A stretch of 64,000 nucleotides of DNA. Source: Niabella pedocola (GTDB taxonomy: Bacteria > Bacteroidota > Bacteroidia > Chitinophagales > Chitinophagaceae). Below the pieces are notes generated by a model. It was not told the origin of the DNA. It worked only from the letters and a program-made list of their open reading frames with translations, and made no database searches. Both the position numbers and the translations under genes were made by a program. The DNA lies in assembly GCF_021044425.1 (NCBI RefSeq), contig NZ_JAJNEC010000007.1, positions 434,001 through 498,000 of the forward strand, written 5' to 3'. Within the stretch, counting starts at the first letter, position 1; each line of letters begins with the position of its first letter. This document shows, piece by piece, positions 28,404 through 37,668 of the stretch.

Positions 28404-29645
28404 ATGAAAACGATATTCAATATTATATGGATCCTTTTAATAGCCGCTTTTTTGCCGGTGGCCTGCACCAAGCCGGTTAGCTACAACGATATTGTAGCTG
28501 CAGACAAAACTCCTCCCGGCCAGGTATCAAACGTACAGGTGCAAAACGACGCCGGTACAGCAACCATCACGTATACCCTCCCCCACTCAGATAATATTTT
28601 GTATGTAGAAGCTACCTACGAAATAAGACCCGGCATCAGGCGGCAATCCGTTTCCAGCTATTACTCCAACAAGATGGTAGTGGACGGTTTTGCAACGGAT
28701 GCAGATTATAAGGTGGAGCTGGTTACTGTAAGCAGGGCCAATGTACGCTCGGAACCGGTAAGTACCACCGTGCGCCCTACCAAACCGCCATATTTGCTGG
28801 TAAAAGACGACATGGTGATCCGGAGCACTTTCGGTGGCGTAAATGTGGTACTCAACAATCAAAGCCGCTCTAATGTAGGCGTAGCCATTTTAAAGTATGA
28901 TTCTGCCTACCAGGTAATGAAACCCATTACCCAGCATTTCGGGAAAGACTCGATGCTTTCCACTACCGTGCGCGGATATGATTCATTAAACTATTATTGG
29001 GGCTTTGTGACCATGGATCAGTTTGGCAACCACTCGGACACCATTTATCAATGGATAAAGCCCATATTTGAAATACAATTACCCAAATTTCCTACCATGC
29101 AAAGCTATGCGTTAACCACAGATGCCAATCCTGCCTGGCCGGTAGTGAACCTGGTAAACAACACCTTTGCGAATAATAATGATGCGGCCAACTGCTGGCG
29201 TGGCACCGGTGCTCCTGCCTTCCCCGTTTCCTGCACCATTGACCTGGGCGGTAAAAGAACCTTAAGCCGGTATTTATTATATACAAGAAACGGGGCCTCG
29301 AACCAATTTGCATGGACCAACCAAAACCCGATGGAGTGGACCATATGGGGCTGCAGCGATGTTGTTCCCCAGGATGTTCCGTTGCCCCTGGGTGCCGAAA
29401 AAGGAACCGCTGCCGGTAACTGGGTGTGCCTGGGCAGGTTTCTTCATCCCCCAAAACCATCCGGGCAGGCAAGCGGCGTAAGTACGGCCGATGTGGCGCT
29501 GCTGAACGCCGGCTTCCCGTTTGATTTTGACCTCGACATTCCTGACGTAAGATATATCCGGTTCTCCTGCGAACAGAATTTTGATGGCACATTGGGAGAA
29601 TGCCTTTTTAACGAACTTATATTTTTCGGGCAGATTGCAAAATAA
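28404..29645 (+). CDS. surface lipoprotein with DUF4959/DUF5126/DUF5000-type domains
   Basis: The lipoprotein (Cys21 in LPVACTKP) begins with a fibronectin-like part starting DKTPPGQVSNVQVQNDAGTA, as in DUF4959, then a middle barrel-like region and a C-terminal discoidin-like part (FTIDLGGKRTLSRYLLYTR is the region; it opens CTIDLGGK). These three-domain proteins occur right after SusCD pairs and are believed to be surface glycan-binding proteins. I start at ATG 28404 rather than a TTG at 28359, as the signal peptide begins there. It is the first of two accessory lipoproteins. Confidence 0.85.
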   Translation: MKTIFNIIWILLIAAFLPVACTKPVSYNDIVAADKTPPGQVSNVQVQNDAGTATITYTLPHSDNILYVEATYEIRPGIRRQSVSSYYSNKMVVDGFATDADYKVELVTVSRANVRSEPVSTTVRPTKPPYLLVKDDMVIRSTFGGVNVVLNNQSRSNVGVAILKYDSAYQVMKPITQHFGKDSMLSTTVRGYDSLNYYWGFVTMDQFGNHSDTIYQWIKPIFEIQLPKFPTMQSYALTTDANPAWPVVNLVNNTFANNNDAANCWRGTGAPAFPVSCTIDLGGKRTLSRYLLYTRNGASNQFAWTNQNPMEWTIWGCSDVVPQDVPLPLGAEKGTAAGNWVCLGRFLHPPKPSGQASGVSTADVALLNAGFPFDFDLDIPDVRYIRFSCEQNFDGTLGECLFNELIFFGQIAK

Positions 29646-29689
29646 ACGCAGGCCGGCACATTCTTAAAATAACATTAAACGAAAATAAA

Positions 29690-30442
29690 ATGAGAGGTAA
29701 ATATCTACTGCTGGGCATCGTGTTGATCATGGCCGTTATCTATGCCTGCAATAAACCTACAGAATACAGGAAGTACCTGGGTGATGATGAAATCAATTAC
29801 CCCGGAGCGCCTCAAAACGTAGTCATTCAACCACAATATCACCAGATCACGTTCCGGTTCAACCCCAGCCCCGACCCCAGGGTGGCGGCATACATGGTTT
29901 ACTGGAACAACAAAAACGATTCGATGCGGTTTCCGGCCACATCCAATGATCCCGCGTCCTTCATGAAGCTAACCATTCCCAACATTGCAGATTATATGGT
30001 AAATAATTTTACCATCCAGTCTGTTTACAGCAATGGCACCTATTCCAAGGCCATCTATTTAAGCAATGTACGGAGTATCGGCGACGTGTACCTGGCGGGG
30101 CTTAATAACAGGCTGGTAACCGGTGTTGCTGCCGCCACCAAGCTTGGCACCAAGATACCCATGGATTCCGTGTATCTGGCATTTAAAGGGATTGTAGACA
30201 CCGTAAATGTCAAAACAGAAATTTACTGGACAGATCAGTCGGGCAACGCAAAAATTACGGAAATAGACAATAAGAATGCAAAAGTGCTGTTGCCCGGTTT
30301 CAAAATCAATACCTGGGTATACTATCTTTCATTTTACAAACCCAACAGGTTCACAGATGAAATGTACACGCCCGTGCGGGGTAAAGACTCTATAAAAATT
30401 GTACAGGCCGCAAATGGGAGTCTTTCACTGGCCCTGCAGTAA
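29690..30442 (+). CDS. DUF4998-type surface lipoprotein
   Basis: The 250-residue lipoprotein (Cys20 in VIYACNKP) has YLGDDEINYPGAPQNVVIQP, close to the start of DUF4998 proteins, followed by a fibronectin-like beta-sandwich (ITFRFNPSPDPRVAAYMVYW) and a second sandwich-like region. Such proteins typically accompany SusCD and DUF5000 lipoproteins in polysaccharide loci and are presumed to bind the substrate at the surface. It is the last gene before a strong hairpin. Confidence 0.82.
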   Translation: MRGKYLLLGIVLIMAVIYACNKPTEYRKYLGDDEINYPGAPQNVVIQPQYHQITFRFNPSPDPRVAAYMVYWNNKNDSMRFPATSNDPASFMKLTIPNIADYMVNNFTIQSVYSNGTYSKAIYLSNVRSIGDVYLAGLNNRLVTGVAAATKLGTKIPMDSVYLAFKGIVDTVNVKTEIYWTDQSGNAKITEIDNKNAKVLLPGFKINTWVYYLSFYKPNRFTDEMYTPVRGKDSIKIVQAANGSLSLALQ

Positions 30443-30449
30443 TGAAGAT

Positions 30450-30480
30450 AGGTCCTGCTGAAACAAATTCAGCAGGACCT
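30450..30480 (+). terminator. perfect 13-bp hairpin after the SusCD lipoprotein genes
   Basis: AGGTCCTGCTGAA, a five-base loop, and TTCAGCAGGACCT form a perfect stem 8 bases after the DUF4998 gene. No T run follows, so it may be a partial terminator or an RNA-processing/stabilising hairpin that sets expression of susCD above the fucosidase. Confidence 0.65.
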
Positions 30481-30608
30481 ATTCAAAAAAGCTTTGCCCC
30501 GGACCCGTTTCAGGAGCTATCGTACAAAGGATCTTTTTAATAATTTCGTTCCAGGCCGGCTGAAACACAGGCCTGTATTTATTTACCCAAAAAACAGAAT
30601 CATTTCAA

Positions 30609-32078
30609 ATGATGCATCGGAACCTCATCCTATTCACCGTTATTCTTTTCTTATTTGCAAACGCAACCGCGCAAACCGCAACGCCGGGCGCGGATAATCA
30701 AACGGCTGAAGCCGGCACAAAGCGAATGCAATGGTGGACGGATGCAAGGTTTGGCATGTTTTTACATTGGGGACTTTATTCCGAAGCCGCGGGCGACTGG
30801 AAGGGAAAACCTTACCGGGGTAACGAGCATTTTATGCTGTACGAAAAAATTCCCTGGAAAGAATACGGATCCGTACTGGGCCACCGCTTTAATCCTCAAA
30901 AATTTGATGCAGACGCCTGGGTACGCATGGCACGGGACGCCGGTATGAAATATGTGGTCATCACGGCCAAGCACCACGATGGTTTTGCCATGTACAACTC
31001 CCCTTCAAGCGATTATAACATTGTAAAGCAAACACCGTTTGCCAAAGACCCCTTAAAAGCTATTGCCGCTGCCTGCCAAAAGTATGGCCTCAGGTTCTGC
31101 ATCTATTATTCCCTGGGCAGGGATTGGCAGGATCCGGATGTACCCACCAATTGGCCGGTAAAAGGCGGCAGAAGCAATACCTGGGATTATCCGGATGAAG
31201 ATGCGAAAGTATTAACCCGCTATCTTGAACGGAAAGTAAAGCCCCAGTTACGGGAACTGCTAACACAATATGGCGAAATAGGCATCGTTTGGTTTGACAC
31301 CTTTGAGCTGGTTACGCCCCGGCAAAGCGAAGCGTTAAAAAAACTGGTATTGTCCATTCAACCCAATTGCATCGTAAACAACAGGATCGGCGGAGGCTTT
31401 GGCGATTATACCGTAATGGAACAGGAAATCGGCAATGCCATCCGAACCCGGCCATGGGAATCATGCATTACCATGAGTGGCATGTGGGGATATAACCGCT
31501 ACGATTCTGTATGGAAAAGCCCGGAACTATTGGTACGCCAGCTAACAGAAATTGTGAGCAAAGGTGGAAATTACTTACTGAATGTTGGCCCGAAGGGTGA
31601 TGGCAGCTTCCCCGATCAGGCAATCACAAGGTTATCCGTATTGGGAAAATGGATGCGGATAAACGGCGAAGCCATCTACGGAACAACGCCATGGAAAACG
31701 GCGGGTGAGCTCCCTGACACTATTGCGATAGCAACGCATACTGCAGCCAGCAATTCCATGAAGGATGTATTGAATGATGCCACTTCAAAACATATATTTC
31801 CTGAAATACGGTTTACAGCAAAAAAAAATGTGGTCTATGTTTTTGCCAACAGCATGCATGAAAAACAGGTTGCAGTAAAAGCCCTGGGGAAAGCATCCGG
31901 AGAAAAAATAAAATCGGTTTCAATGCTGGGCTCCGGTAAAAAAGTAAAATGGCAGCAAAAAGCAACCGCATTGATATTGCCTTTACCCCCATTAACCAAT
32001 ACAAATGTTAATGTAAACGTGTTTAAAGTAGTTTTGGAAGAACAAGTTTCAAATACCAAACGCCAAATAATAAATTAA
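30609..32078 (+). CDS. GH29 alpha-L-fucosidase, exported
   Basis: The 489-residue protein has a signal peptide (to about residue 22, ANATAQ) and a GH29 barrel: WWTDARFGMFLHWGLYS, YVVITAKHHDGFAMY, and GIVWFDTF with the nucleophile Asp at about residue 228. KGGNYLLNVGPKGDGSFP is the usual C-terminal barrel block, and a small beta-sandwich follows. GH29 enzymes release L-fucose from glycans with retention. The gene closes the locus started by the sigma factor, so the target glycan is probably fucosylated. An alternative start is the next Met, one codon later. Confidence 0.93.
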   Translation: MMHRNLILFTVILFLFANATAQTATPGADNQTAEAGTKRMQWWTDARFGMFLHWGLYSEAAGDWKGKPYRGNEHFMLYEKIPWKEYGSVLGHRFNPQKFDADAWVRMARDAGMKYVVITAKHHDGFAMYNSPSSDYNIVKQTPFAKDPLKAIAAACQKYGLRFCIYYSLGRDWQDPDVPTNWPVKGGRSNTWDYPDEDAKVLTRYLERKVKPQLRELLTQYGEIGIVWFDTFELVTPRQSEALKKLVLSIQPNCIVNNRIGGGFGDYTVMEQEIGNAIRTRPWESCITMSGMWGYNRYDSVWKSPELLVRQLTEIVSKGGNYLLNVGPKGDGSFPDQAITRLSVLGKWMRINGEAIYGTTPWKTAGELPDTIAIATHTAASNSMKDVLNDATSKHIFPEIRFTAKKNVVYVFANSMHEKQVAVKALGKASGEKIKSVSMLGSGKKVKWQQKATALILPLPPLTNTNVNVNVFKVVLEEQVSNTKRQIIN

Positions 32079-32229
32079 GAATACTCACTGATGCATGCCG
32101 CAACAGATGATAACTATCCCCGCCTGTGCATGAACACCAAGCCCTGGCATACCGAATATTCGTGCTGCAGGAAAGCGGCAAGGGCCGCATGCATTTTTCC
32201 GTTCCTCTATCGTTCGGTGTTTCCCCGAA

Positions 32230-34365
32230 CTATTTTCCCGGAACCAATCCCCGGTTTTCCAGCAAGGGTGTAATACTGGGTTCTTTTCCCCGGAATGTTT
32301 TATACATCGCCGCCAGGTCTTCCGAATTCCCTTTGGAAAGAACCATTTCCCGGAACCGTTGTCCGTTCTCCCGCCTGAGCCCGCCGTTTTCCATAAACCA
32401 GGCATAGGCATCATGATCCAGCATCTCTGCCCAGCTATACGCATAGTAGCCCGCGGAATAACCGTTGGCCCATATATGTAAAAAATAAGAAGAGCGGTAC
32501 CGTGGAGGAATATACGCTATGAGAAGACCGTTCTTTTGAAGTGCCGCCTGTTCAAATGCATCCACGTCCGTAACCGCGCTGTCCGAGGCTGCAAGCAGGT
32601 GCCACTGCATGTCGAGCTTTGCCGCCGCCAGCAATTCGGTCATGGCATATCCCTGGTTAAAAGTTGCCGCATTCCTGATCTTGTCAACCAATACCTGCGG
32701 GATGGTTTCTCCTGTTTTATAATTGCGGGCATAATGCTTCAACACGGTTGAATCGAGCGCCCAGTGCTCATTGAACTGCGATGGCATTTCCACAAAGTCG
32801 CGGGCCACACTGGTTCCGGATAAGGATGGATAGGTTTGATTGGCAAACAGCCCATGCAGGGCATGGCCAAATTCATGAAACATCGTGGTTACATCGTCAA
32901 AACTCAGCAATGCCGGCTGCCCTTTTACCGGTTTGGCAAAATTGCATACGTTTACGATCACCGGCCGGGTATTGAGCAGCTTCGACTGTGTTACAAAATT
33001 ATCCATCCAGGCCCCGCCGTTTTTGTTGTCCCGCTTAAAATAATCACAGTAAAACAGGGCCATGGGCGATCCGTCCTGGTCAAATACTTCGTATACCTTT
33101 ACATCTTCCTGATATACGGGCAGGTCGGTACGCTCTTTAAATGTAATGCCATATAATTGAGTAGCCGCGTAAAACACGCCGTTCTTTAACACGCTGTCCA
33201 GTACGAAATAGGGCTTTATCACCGATTCGTCCAGGTCATATTTTTCTTTGCGCACCTTTTCCGCATAAAAATCCCAATCGTAAGGCTCCAGCGCGGAAGT
33301 GTCTTTTTCCCGCTGCTTCATTGCCTTTATATCCACCGCTTCTGCGGCTGCTTTAGCGAGCGCCGCCGGCACCAGTTTCCCTAAAAATGCATTCACCGCC
33401 TGGGGTGTTTTTGCCATCTGATCCTGCAGCTTCCAGGCAGCATAATCAGAAAAGCCCAGGATCCGCGCTTTTTCCTGGCGGATGGCAGCGATCCGCAATA
33501 TGTTTTTACGCGTATCGTTCGAATCGCCCCGCTCCGCTCTTGTCCAGGAAGCCTCGAAAAGATTTTTACGCGTGTCCCGGTTACTAAGCGATTGCAATGC
33601 CGGCTGCTGCGTGGTATTGATCAGCGCAAGCAGGTAATTTCCTTCATGATTGGCCTTTTTTGCGGCTTCTCCCGCCGCCTGTATCTCGGCATCGGATAAC
33701 CCTGCCAGTTCCTGGGGCGTTTTTACAATCAGTGCACCGGCCTTAGCTGCGGCCAGCAACTGGTTGCTGAACTTTGTGCTTAATGTTGCTTCTTCCTCAT
33801 TTAATTTTTTCAGCTGCGCCTTGGCCGAATCAGGAAGTGCCGCCCCGTTCATCACAAATTTCTGGTGATAATATTCTACCAGCCGCCTGGATTCCGGATC
33901 CAGCTGAACCTGGCTCAGTTTTTTATAGATGGTATCGATCCGTTCATACAGCCGCCTATTCATATAAATAGAGTCTCCGTGCGCTGAGAGGCGGGGCGCC
34001 AGCGCCTCCTGGATCTTTTGGAGATGATCATTGGTATTGGCACTGGTGAGTGCATTGAACGCACTGTTCACCCGGTGCAGCAGCCGGCCTGATTTTTCAA
34101 GGGCAACCAGCGTATTTTCAAAGGTTGGGGCCGCCGGGTTCTGTGCAATACTGTCTACTGCCGCCATTTCTTCCTTCATTCCGCTGTCAAAAGCGGGCTC
34201 AAAATCACTTTCCCTTATTTTATCAAATGGTATGGTGTGGTACGGCAGCGTACTTTCCTCAAATAACGGGTTTATGGAAACTGAAGTGGTGTCGGGGGCT
34301 TTGCCAGGCATGTTACAGGAACTTAGGATTAAAAAAATGAAAAATACAAATAAGTGCTGCTTCAT
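32230..34365 (-). CDS. dcp: M3-family zinc oligopeptidase (peptidyl-dipeptidase Dcp-like) lipoprotein
   Basis: The 711-residue protein carries a lipoprotein signal (Cys17 in ILSSCNMPG) and the M3 zinc site HEFGHALHG at about residue 498, with the third ligand Glu in VEMPSQFNEHW. The arrangement and length match bacterial Dcp, which removes C-terminal dipeptides. Lipidation places it in the periplasm or at the outer membrane. It is 51 bases downstream of the receiver-kinase hybrid gene on the same strand; whether it belongs to that operon is uncertain. It converges with the fucosidase gene. Confidence 0.92.
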   Translation of the reverse strand: MKQHLFVFFIFLILSSCNMPGKAPDTTSVSINPLFEESTLPYHTIPFDKIRESDFEPAFDSGMKEEMAAVDSIAQNPAAPTFENTLVALEKSGRLLHRVNSAFNALTSANTNDHLQKIQEALAPRLSAHGDSIYMNRRLYERIDTIYKKLSQVQLDPESRRLVEYYHQKFVMNGAALPDSAKAQLKKLNEEEATLSTKFSNQLLAAAKAGALIVKTPQELAGLSDAEIQAAGEAAKKANHEGNYLLALINTTQQPALQSLSNRDTRKNLFEASWTRAERGDSNDTRKNILRIAAIRQEKARILGFSDYAAWKLQDQMAKTPQAVNAFLGKLVPAALAKAAAEAVDIKAMKQREKDTSALEPYDWDFYAEKVRKEKYDLDESVIKPYFVLDSVLKNGVFYAATQLYGITFKERTDLPVYQEDVKVYEVFDQDGSPMALFYCDYFKRDNKNGGAWMDNFVTQSKLLNTRPVIVNVCNFAKPVKGQPALLSFDDVTTMFHEFGHALHGLFANQTYPSLSGTSVARDFVEMPSQFNEHWALDSTVLKHYARNYKTGETIPQVLVDKIRNAATFNQGYAMTELLAAAKLDMQWHLLAASDSAVTDVDAFEQAALQKNGLLIAYIPPRYRSSYFLHIWANGYSAGYYAYSWAEMLDHDAYAWFMENGGLRRENGQRFREMVLSKGNSEDLAAMYKTFRGKEPSITPLLENRGLVPGK

Positions 34366-34397
34366 AAAATTTGTTTTAAATAAAAACGACGATGTGA

Positions 34398-34409
34398 CCG
34401 TTATAACGG
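34398..34409. promoter_or_regulatory. perfect 12-bp palindrome before the M3 peptidase gene
   Basis: CCGTTATAACGG is a perfect palindrome in the 51-base gap between the hybrid kinase gene and the M3 peptidase gene. It is a plausible operator; no partner protein is known. Confidence 0.3.
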
Positions 34410-34416
34410 CACCGTT

Positions 34417-35511
34417 TTAATCTTTTTGTTCCGGGTTATTGGGAATATGAACTTCAAAGGTGCTTCCCCTGCCTTTTTCGGATGTTACCGTTACCGTTCC
34501 GTTCTGTTTTTCCAGTGCCTCTCTCAGAATAAAGAGTCCCAGTCCCAAACTTCCGGGCTGCGCTCCTTTAAAAAAGGGATCGAAGATCTTTGTAGCCTCT
34601 TCCACTTCCATACCGATACCGTTATCTGTAATGAGGATGCGGGCTTCCTCCGCAGTAGTAGTGATGCGGATGGCTACCTTTTTATCCGGTTCTTCCGGCC
34701 TTTGGCATTTGATGGCATTGGAAAGCAGGTTGGCAATCACGATCTCCACGCGAAACAGGTCTCCGTAAAACGCCTGCTGCTCTTCCACACCGATATCAAA
34801 CGTAATACCCTTGGTACCATTGGATGTACGGTACAGGTCAATGAGTGAGTGTACCAGCGTTTCGAAATGAATTTCTTCCTGCACTGCTTTAAAGCGGGCG
34901 GTTTTATAGAACTGAACGGTTTGCGACACATAGTAATCCAGCTTTTGAATACAGGCATCCATCAACTTCCAGTAACCGCCGGAGTCTTCGATCCGTCCCT
35001 CCATCTTTACCAGGTCCAGGATGCCGGTTGCCGAAGCAATGGGCGCCCGTAACTCATGTGAAAGGCTGTATACAAACCGGTTCAGCCCGTCATTGGCTTT
35101 TTGCAGTTCGGTTATTTTTTCCTCAAGGTCGCGGTTCGCTTTATAATGATCATAGGCGTTCAGCACGCTGTTGTGTAATTCCAGTTCGTTCCAGGGCTTG
35201 GTAATATACCGGTAAATATCGCCCTGGTTAACTGCTTCGGCCAGCACTTCAATATCGGTATACCCGGTTAATAATACCCTTGGGATATGCGGAAAGCGTT
35301 CTTTTGTAATTTTAAAAAATTCAACCCCGGAGATCTCCGGCATCCGCTGATCGGATATCAGCACATGAATCTCCTCCCGCTCCAGGATTTCCAGCGCCAC
35401 GGGTACAGATACTGCCGTAAAGATCTTGTACCGCGAACGGAAAGAAGCTTTAAAGGAGTTCAGGTTCTGCTGCTCATCATCTACATAGAGTACGTTAATT
35501 TCGGGTGCCAT
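34417..35511 (-). CDS. receiver-histidine kinase hybrid (REC-HisKA-HATPase)
   Basis: The 364-residue cytosolic protein starts with a receiver domain (VLYVDDEQQNLNSF, phospho-acceptor Asp in LISDQRMPE, LLTGYTD, ITKPWNE; residues about 6-120). A coiled-coil linker leads to a kinase core with the phospho-His in SLSHELRAP, the N box NLLSNAIK, G1 DNGIGM and G2 GSLGLGLF. The receiver at the N-terminus suggests it is controlled by another kinase, most simply the 7TMR-DISM kinase encoded 14 bases upstream. Its receiver is close to that of the protein at 39565. It has no DNA-binding domain. Confidence 0.92.
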   Translation of the reverse strand: MAPEINVLYVDDEQQNLNSFKASFRSRYKIFTAVSVPVALEILEREEIHVLISDQRMPEISGVEFFKITKERFPHIPRVLLTGYTDIEVLAEAVNQGDIYRYITKPWNELELHNSVLNAYDHYKANRDLEEKITELQKANDGLNRFVYSLSHELRAPIASATGILDLVKMEGRIEDSGGYWKLMDACIQKLDYYVSQTVQFYKTARFKAVQEEIHFETLVHSLIDLYRTSNGTKGITFDIGVEEQQAFYGDLFRVEIVIANLLSNAIKCQRPEEPDKKVAIRITTTAEEARILITDNGIGMEVEEATKIFDPFFKGAQPGSLGLGLFILREALEKQNGTVTVTSEKGRGSTFEVHIPNNPEQKD

Positions 35512-35525
35512 GTAAGATCTGTATT

Positions 35526-37664
35526 TTAACGAACGGGTAAACTAATTACAAAAGTAGTGCCTCTTCCTCTTTCCGTAAATACCTGAATCGTGCCATTATG
35601 CCGCTCTACAATGCCCTGAACAATAGCCAGGCCGAGCCCGGTTCCCGCACCAACATCTTTTGTGGTAAAAAAAGGATCAAATATTTTATTTTTTACTTCC
35701 TCCGTCATTCCCATCCCGTTGTCGCCGATGCTCACTTTCACCATCTGATCTTCCTCCCAGGTTTTTATGGTTAACACGCCCTGTTTGCCGTCTTCCTGGA
35801 TACGTTCCAGGATCGCCTGAACCGCATTGGTAACAATGTTCATGATCACCTGGTTGATCTTTCCCGGTTCGCACTCAATCCTGGGGATGGCGCCCAGTTC
35901 TTTTATCAACTGGAAATTCTGGGGAAAACTGTTCTTTACCAGCAACAGGGTAGAGTCGATGCCCTCATTGATATCCACACGCTTCCAGTTGGCCTCATCT
36001 ACCCTTGCAAAACTTTTCAGCCCCTTTACAATTTCAGAAGTGCGGCTTGCACCTTCTTTTATTCCGGAAAGCAGGATCGCGATCTCTTCATACACATATT
36101 CCAGGTCAATTTCCTTTTTAAACTTTTCGATATCGAGCAGTTGCGGCGGCACCTCTTTTGTAAGATCCAGCGTTTCGTACCGGCGGATCACTTTTTGCAG
36201 ATCCATTACATCGGCTTCCAGCGGACGGATATTTGAAGTTACAAAATTTATGGGATTATTGATCTCATGGGCAATTCCCGCGGTAAGCTGACCGAGTGAA
36301 GCCATTTTTTCATTTTCTACCAGTTTAGCCTGTGTATGCTGTATCTGGATCATCGCGGCCTTCAGTTCTTCGTTGGTATGTTGCAACTCTTCCGTACGGA
36401 TCATTACTTCTTTTTCGAGGACGATGTTCTGTTCTTTTATCAATTGCTCATTTTCCCTGGAAACCCTTAACGCTTCCTTACGGGCCAGTTCTTCCTCCCG
36501 CCGATAGGTATTGATCTTATCTGCCAGGGCCAGGGAAAGCAATATGGCCTCCGCTGCCGATCCGATCTGCAGGGCGTAATAGGTAAGGTCATTATAGGGC
36601 AGCAATCCGGCGTTCCTTAATACGAAAATAATAACGCTGCATAAAAAAACCGTCCATGCCAGCAACAGGAATTTTGCTTCTCTTATTTTCCGGTAACTCA
36701 GGTTACTTAACATCACCAACACGTAGGCAGATCCGGCCGCTGCAACAAACTGCACGACCACCTGGGCCTCCTGCCGGAATTTCAGGATACAGAGTACAAA
36801 GGCCACGCAATAGGCCAGCTCTATAATCAGCATGCGCCGGTTCAGTTTTACAGACAGCTGTTTGAGATTCAGAAAATGCCGGATAAATTCAGCCGCGGCA
36901 ATACCATTGAAGAACGGGATCAGCACATTTGCATAATCGTTAATGCCGGGAATGCCGGGCCACAAAAACCGGAAGGAATATCCCTGGAGCATGGCCTGGC
37001 TCAGCCCCACCAAAAGAACGTAGAGGATATAGTAAAAATAACTTTTATCGTTGGTTGAAAAGAGCAGGAAAAAGTTATACAGGAACATCGCCAAAATCAA
37101 CCCGGTGTACAGGCCGAAAACCAGGTCCTTTAAAGCAAGCCCCTCCTGGATCGATTTAATGGTACCTACTTCTATGGGCACCAGTATCTGTTCGGACGCG
37201 TAGAGTTTGATATAAATAATCTGCTCGCTGCCCTTATCCATTGTAACATTAAACAGATAATTCTGATTTTTATTGGCCCGGCTGCCGAACGGTTCTTTTT
37301 CAGACATCATCACCGAGTCGATCAATGCTCCGTCTGTTTTCATAGCATAAAACACCACTTCATCCAGGGTAGGATGGCTCAGCGAAATCAACAAACGGGT
37401 AAAATCGGTATTGTTCCGTACCCGGATCCGCAACCAGAATACGGAGTGACTGATGAAGAAATTAGGTACCTGCCCTTTATACGATTGAAAAGGCATCTGG
37501 GTAACCGATGGAAAGCTGTACTGGCCTTTTTGGTCCTCCAGGTATTCAATCTGCGCATGGGTAACCAGGTATGTTTTTTTACTGTCGTCGATACTGGTTA
37601 CCTGCTGCCCCTGCGCACGTATAATAAAAAAAGATAAAAAAAGTATAGTTATCAGCTTATGCAT
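35526..37664 (-). CDS. 7TMR-DISM sensor histidine kinase
   Basis: The 712-residue protein has a signal peptide (ending at RAQGQ), an extracellular ligand-binding DISMED2-type beta domain (about residues 25-160, with SVFWLRIRVRNNT), seven membrane helices (about 185-385), a coiled coil, then a kinase core: His in GIAHEINNPINF, N box NIVTNAVQA, G1 DNGMGM, G2 GTGLGLAIV. DISMED2 domains are related to carbohydrate-binding modules and are thought to sense small molecules. The gene is packed 4 bases after the GNAT gene, which suggests that it senses something linked to that enzyme's product. Confidence 0.93.
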   Translation of the reverse strand: MHKLITILFLSFFIIRAQGQQVTSIDDSKKTYLVTHAQIEYLEDQKGQYSFPSVTQMPFQSYKGQVPNFFISHSVFWLRIRVRNNTDFTRLLISLSHPTLDEVVFYAMKTDGALIDSVMMSEKEPFGSRANKNQNYLFNVTMDKGSEQIIYIKLYASEQILVPIEVGTIKSIQEGLALKDLVFGLYTGLILAMFLYNFFLLFSTNDKSYFYYILYVLLVGLSQAMLQGYSFRFLWPGIPGINDYANVLIPFFNGIAAAEFIRHFLNLKQLSVKLNRRMLIIELAYCVAFVLCILKFRQEAQVVVQFVAAAGSAYVLVMLSNLSYRKIREAKFLLLAWTVFLCSVIIFVLRNAGLLPYNDLTYYALQIGSAAEAILLSLALADKINTYRREEELARKEALRVSRENEQLIKEQNIVLEKEVMIRTEELQHTNEELKAAMIQIQHTQAKLVENEKMASLGQLTAGIAHEINNPINFVTSNIRPLEADVMDLQKVIRRYETLDLTKEVPPQLLDIEKFKKEIDLEYVYEEIAILLSGIKEGASRTSEIVKGLKSFARVDEANWKRVDINEGIDSTLLLVKNSFPQNFQLIKELGAIPRIECEPGKINQVIMNIVTNAVQAILERIQEDGKQGVLTIKTWEEDQMVKVSIGDNGMGMTEEVKNKIFDPFFTTKDVGAGTGLGLAIVQGIVERHNGTIQVFTERGRGTTFVISLPVR

Positions 37665-37668
37665 GCTA

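Noticed and set aside
32212..32230. GTTCGG/CCGAAC hairpin at the end of the M3 peptidase gene
   Set aside because: Short stem, overlaps the stop codon and has no T run, so it was not called a terminator.
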